Part shown: in pieces, positions 14,029 to 14,643 of the stretch
How positions within the stretch are numbered: the stretch's first letter is position 1
Layout: every line of letters begins with the position of its first letter
Assembly: GCA_002394335.1 (NCBI GenBank)
Contig: DGTP01000017.1
Coordinates: forward strand, 58,405 to 73,047
Reading direction: 5' to 3'
DNA: 14,643 bases
Source of the DNA: Bacteroidales bacterium UBA4333
Lineage (GTDB): Bacteria; Bacteroidota; Bacteroidia; Bacteroidales; Paludibacteraceae
Position numbers and translations under genes: made by a program
Notes under the pieces: generated by a model
Seen by the model: only the letters and a program-made list of their open reading frames with translations
Told to the model about the DNA's origin: nothing
Databases searched by the model: none

Positions 14029-14100
14029 CAAATGACTAAATGATCCAATAAATGGTAAATGGTAAATGATTAAATGGTAAATGAATTAAATGGTAAATGC
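14029..14100 (+). repeat. AAATGGT heptamer array after the T9SS gene
   Basis: Immediately after the TAG at 14025-14027, exact AAATGGT occurs at 14050, 14057, 14072 and 14088, with AAATGAC, AAATGAT and AAATGAA variants between. It is the same repeat as at the hisS/DUF1599 junction. No ORF uses it here. Confidence 0.75.
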
Positions 14101-14136
14101 GAAGCGTGTCATATTGATCTGTACTTTCTCTTCTCT

Positions 14137-14186
14137 TTCATCCCTGTCACCTTCATCCCTGTCACCTCGCGTGGCAGGGATTTTTT
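14137..14186 (+). terminator. Intrinsic terminator with duplicated left arm
   Basis: ATCCCTGTCAC (14155-14165) pairs with GTGGCAGGGAT (14171-14181), 11 bp with one G-U, around a CTCGC loop, followed by T6. A 15-bp unit TTCATCCCTGTCACC is tandemly duplicated (14137-14151, 14152-14166), so an upstream left arm can compete for the same right arm. This ends the three-ORF surface unit. Confidence 0.9.
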
Positions 14187-14205
14187 ATATATCGAAAAAT
14201 GGCTA

Positions 14206-14293
14206 TTTGTAACGAAAAAATGCAGATTTGTACGATTTGAGAGTAGATTTGTACGATTTGAGAGTGCTTTTTCATAAAAAAGCAGTACCTTTG
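14206..14293 (+). promoter_or_regulatory. Surface-gene promoter/operator cassette, copy 2
   Basis: Two 21-bp repeats (14227-14247, 14248-14268), the dyad GCTTTTT-CATA-AAAAAGC (14266-14283) and TACCTTTG (14286-14293). It differs from copy 1 at a single base (G14264 versus A10832). A decayed third unit (14206-14226, beginning TTTGTAACGA) lies exactly in the 21-bp phase and is not found at copy 1. Confidence 0.75.
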
Positions 14294-14317
14294 TGCGCAA
14301 ATTTGAATTTGTGCAAC

Positions 14318-14364
14318 ATGAAGGTTCGTGCAAGTCGAGTGTAAGCTTGCTTACGCAACTCGAC
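14318..14364 (+). other. Leader hairpin with possible 8-codon upstream ORF
   Basis: In the roughly 100-nt leader of the last gene, GTCGAGT-GTAAG (14334-14345) pairs with CTTAC (14350-14354) and ACTCGAC (14358-14364), with a 3-nt bulge. ATG at 14318 opens MKVRASRV, which stops at the TAA (14342-14344) inside the hairpin. It could be a regulatory leader. Copy 1 of the cassette has no such leader. Confidence 0.35.
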
Positions 14365-14400
14365 GCAGCCGAAGCTCCAGAAATTAAATTTATTTAATTT

Positions 14401-14643
14401 ATGAAAAAGGTATTTTTGCTTTGTTCACTGCTCGTAAGTATGTCGCTTTTCGCTATAGAGGGCGCACTAAATGGTCGGTTTACCATCAATGCGAATGGTG
14501 ATCAAGTAATTTTCTCGCAAGGTAACTTGCAGTATCAAGCCAGTACACAAACTTGGCGTTTTGCAGAACATCAGTATGACTTTGTAGGTAATTCCGTAGA
14601 AGGCAATGTTTACGTAGAAGGTGTAAAGTGTAACAATGCCCTT
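14401..14643 (+). CDS. Secreted protein of a Bacteroidales surface-paralog family, 3' end outside the window
   Basis: Only 81 codons are visible, open to the window edge. The start ATG at 14401 gives a signal peptide MKKVFLLCSLLVSMSLFA, then GRFTINANGDQVIFSQGNLQ and YQASTQTWRFAEHQYDFVGN. The block SQGNLQYQAST.TWRFAEHQ is familiar from secreted paralogs that occur many times in gut Bacteroidales, but no function is established for it and I do not assign one. It has its own cassette promoter (copy 2) and a long leader, so it forms a separate unit co-regulated with the LRR gene at 10891. Confidence 0.8.
   Translation, partial: MKKVFLLCSLLVSMSLFAIEGALNGRFTINANGDQVIFSQGNLQYQASTQTWRFAEHQYDFVGNSVEGNVYVEGVKCNNAL

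Noticed and set aside
8864..14100. CRISPR array
   Set aside because: The heptamer, 16-bp and 21-bp repeats are contiguous or too short, lack unique spacers of regular length, and no cas genes are nearby.

Overview
The window looks like a piece of a Bacteroidota chromosome, most likely order Bacteroidales. Promoters have the TTTG-N19/20-TAnnTTTG form, most genes lack a Shine-Dalgarno sequence, a DUF1599/DoxX (BT_3928-like) gene pair is present, and the accessory end carries BspA-like leucine-rich repeats and a type IX secretion (T9SS) C-terminal domain. The family cannot be fixed from sequence reading alone.

Left part, minus strand (1-5865). A tRNA operon (Thr-UGU, Tyr-GUA, Gly-UCC, the last cut by the window edge) is read leftward from a clear promoter at 336-366. 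Phased A-tracts lie just upstream of that promoter and run into the end of xerC. Next comes a tightly spaced four-gene unit, transcribed from a promoter at 3497-3528: two tandem deoxynucleoside kinases, a short-chain dehydrogenase, and the tyrosine recombinase xerC. Behind it is a single gene for an EF-G paralog (EF-G2 type) with altered GTPase motifs and its own promoter.

Middle, plus strand (6216-10583). After a divergent spacer of about 490 bp, a compact housekeeping operon runs waaA - hisS - DUF1599 - DoxX/MauE-like, with gaps of 4-5 nt or overlaps. hisS carries an in-frame block of three 16-bp repeats. A heptamer array spans the hisS/DUF1599 junction.

Right part, plus strand (10584-14643). 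This is an accessory surface-protein region. It starts with a broken AraC-type regulator remnant. A 67-bp promoter/operator cassette then precedes three consecutive secreted-protein ORFs: a BspA-like LRR protein, an InlB B-repeat protein, and a protein with a T9SS sorting domain. A terminator follows, then a second copy of the same cassette (one mismatch) drives another secreted protein cut by the window end. The two boundaries among the three ORFs fall at the same point inside a B-repeat-like domain: each upstream ORF ends with a first half-domain, and each downstream ORF starts with a signal peptide followed by a second half-domain. Only the third ORF has the T9SS sorting domain. The trio is either one ancestral T9SS adhesin broken at homologous points, or a set of separately exported parts that reassemble through complementary half-domains. 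This is the most unusual feature of the window.
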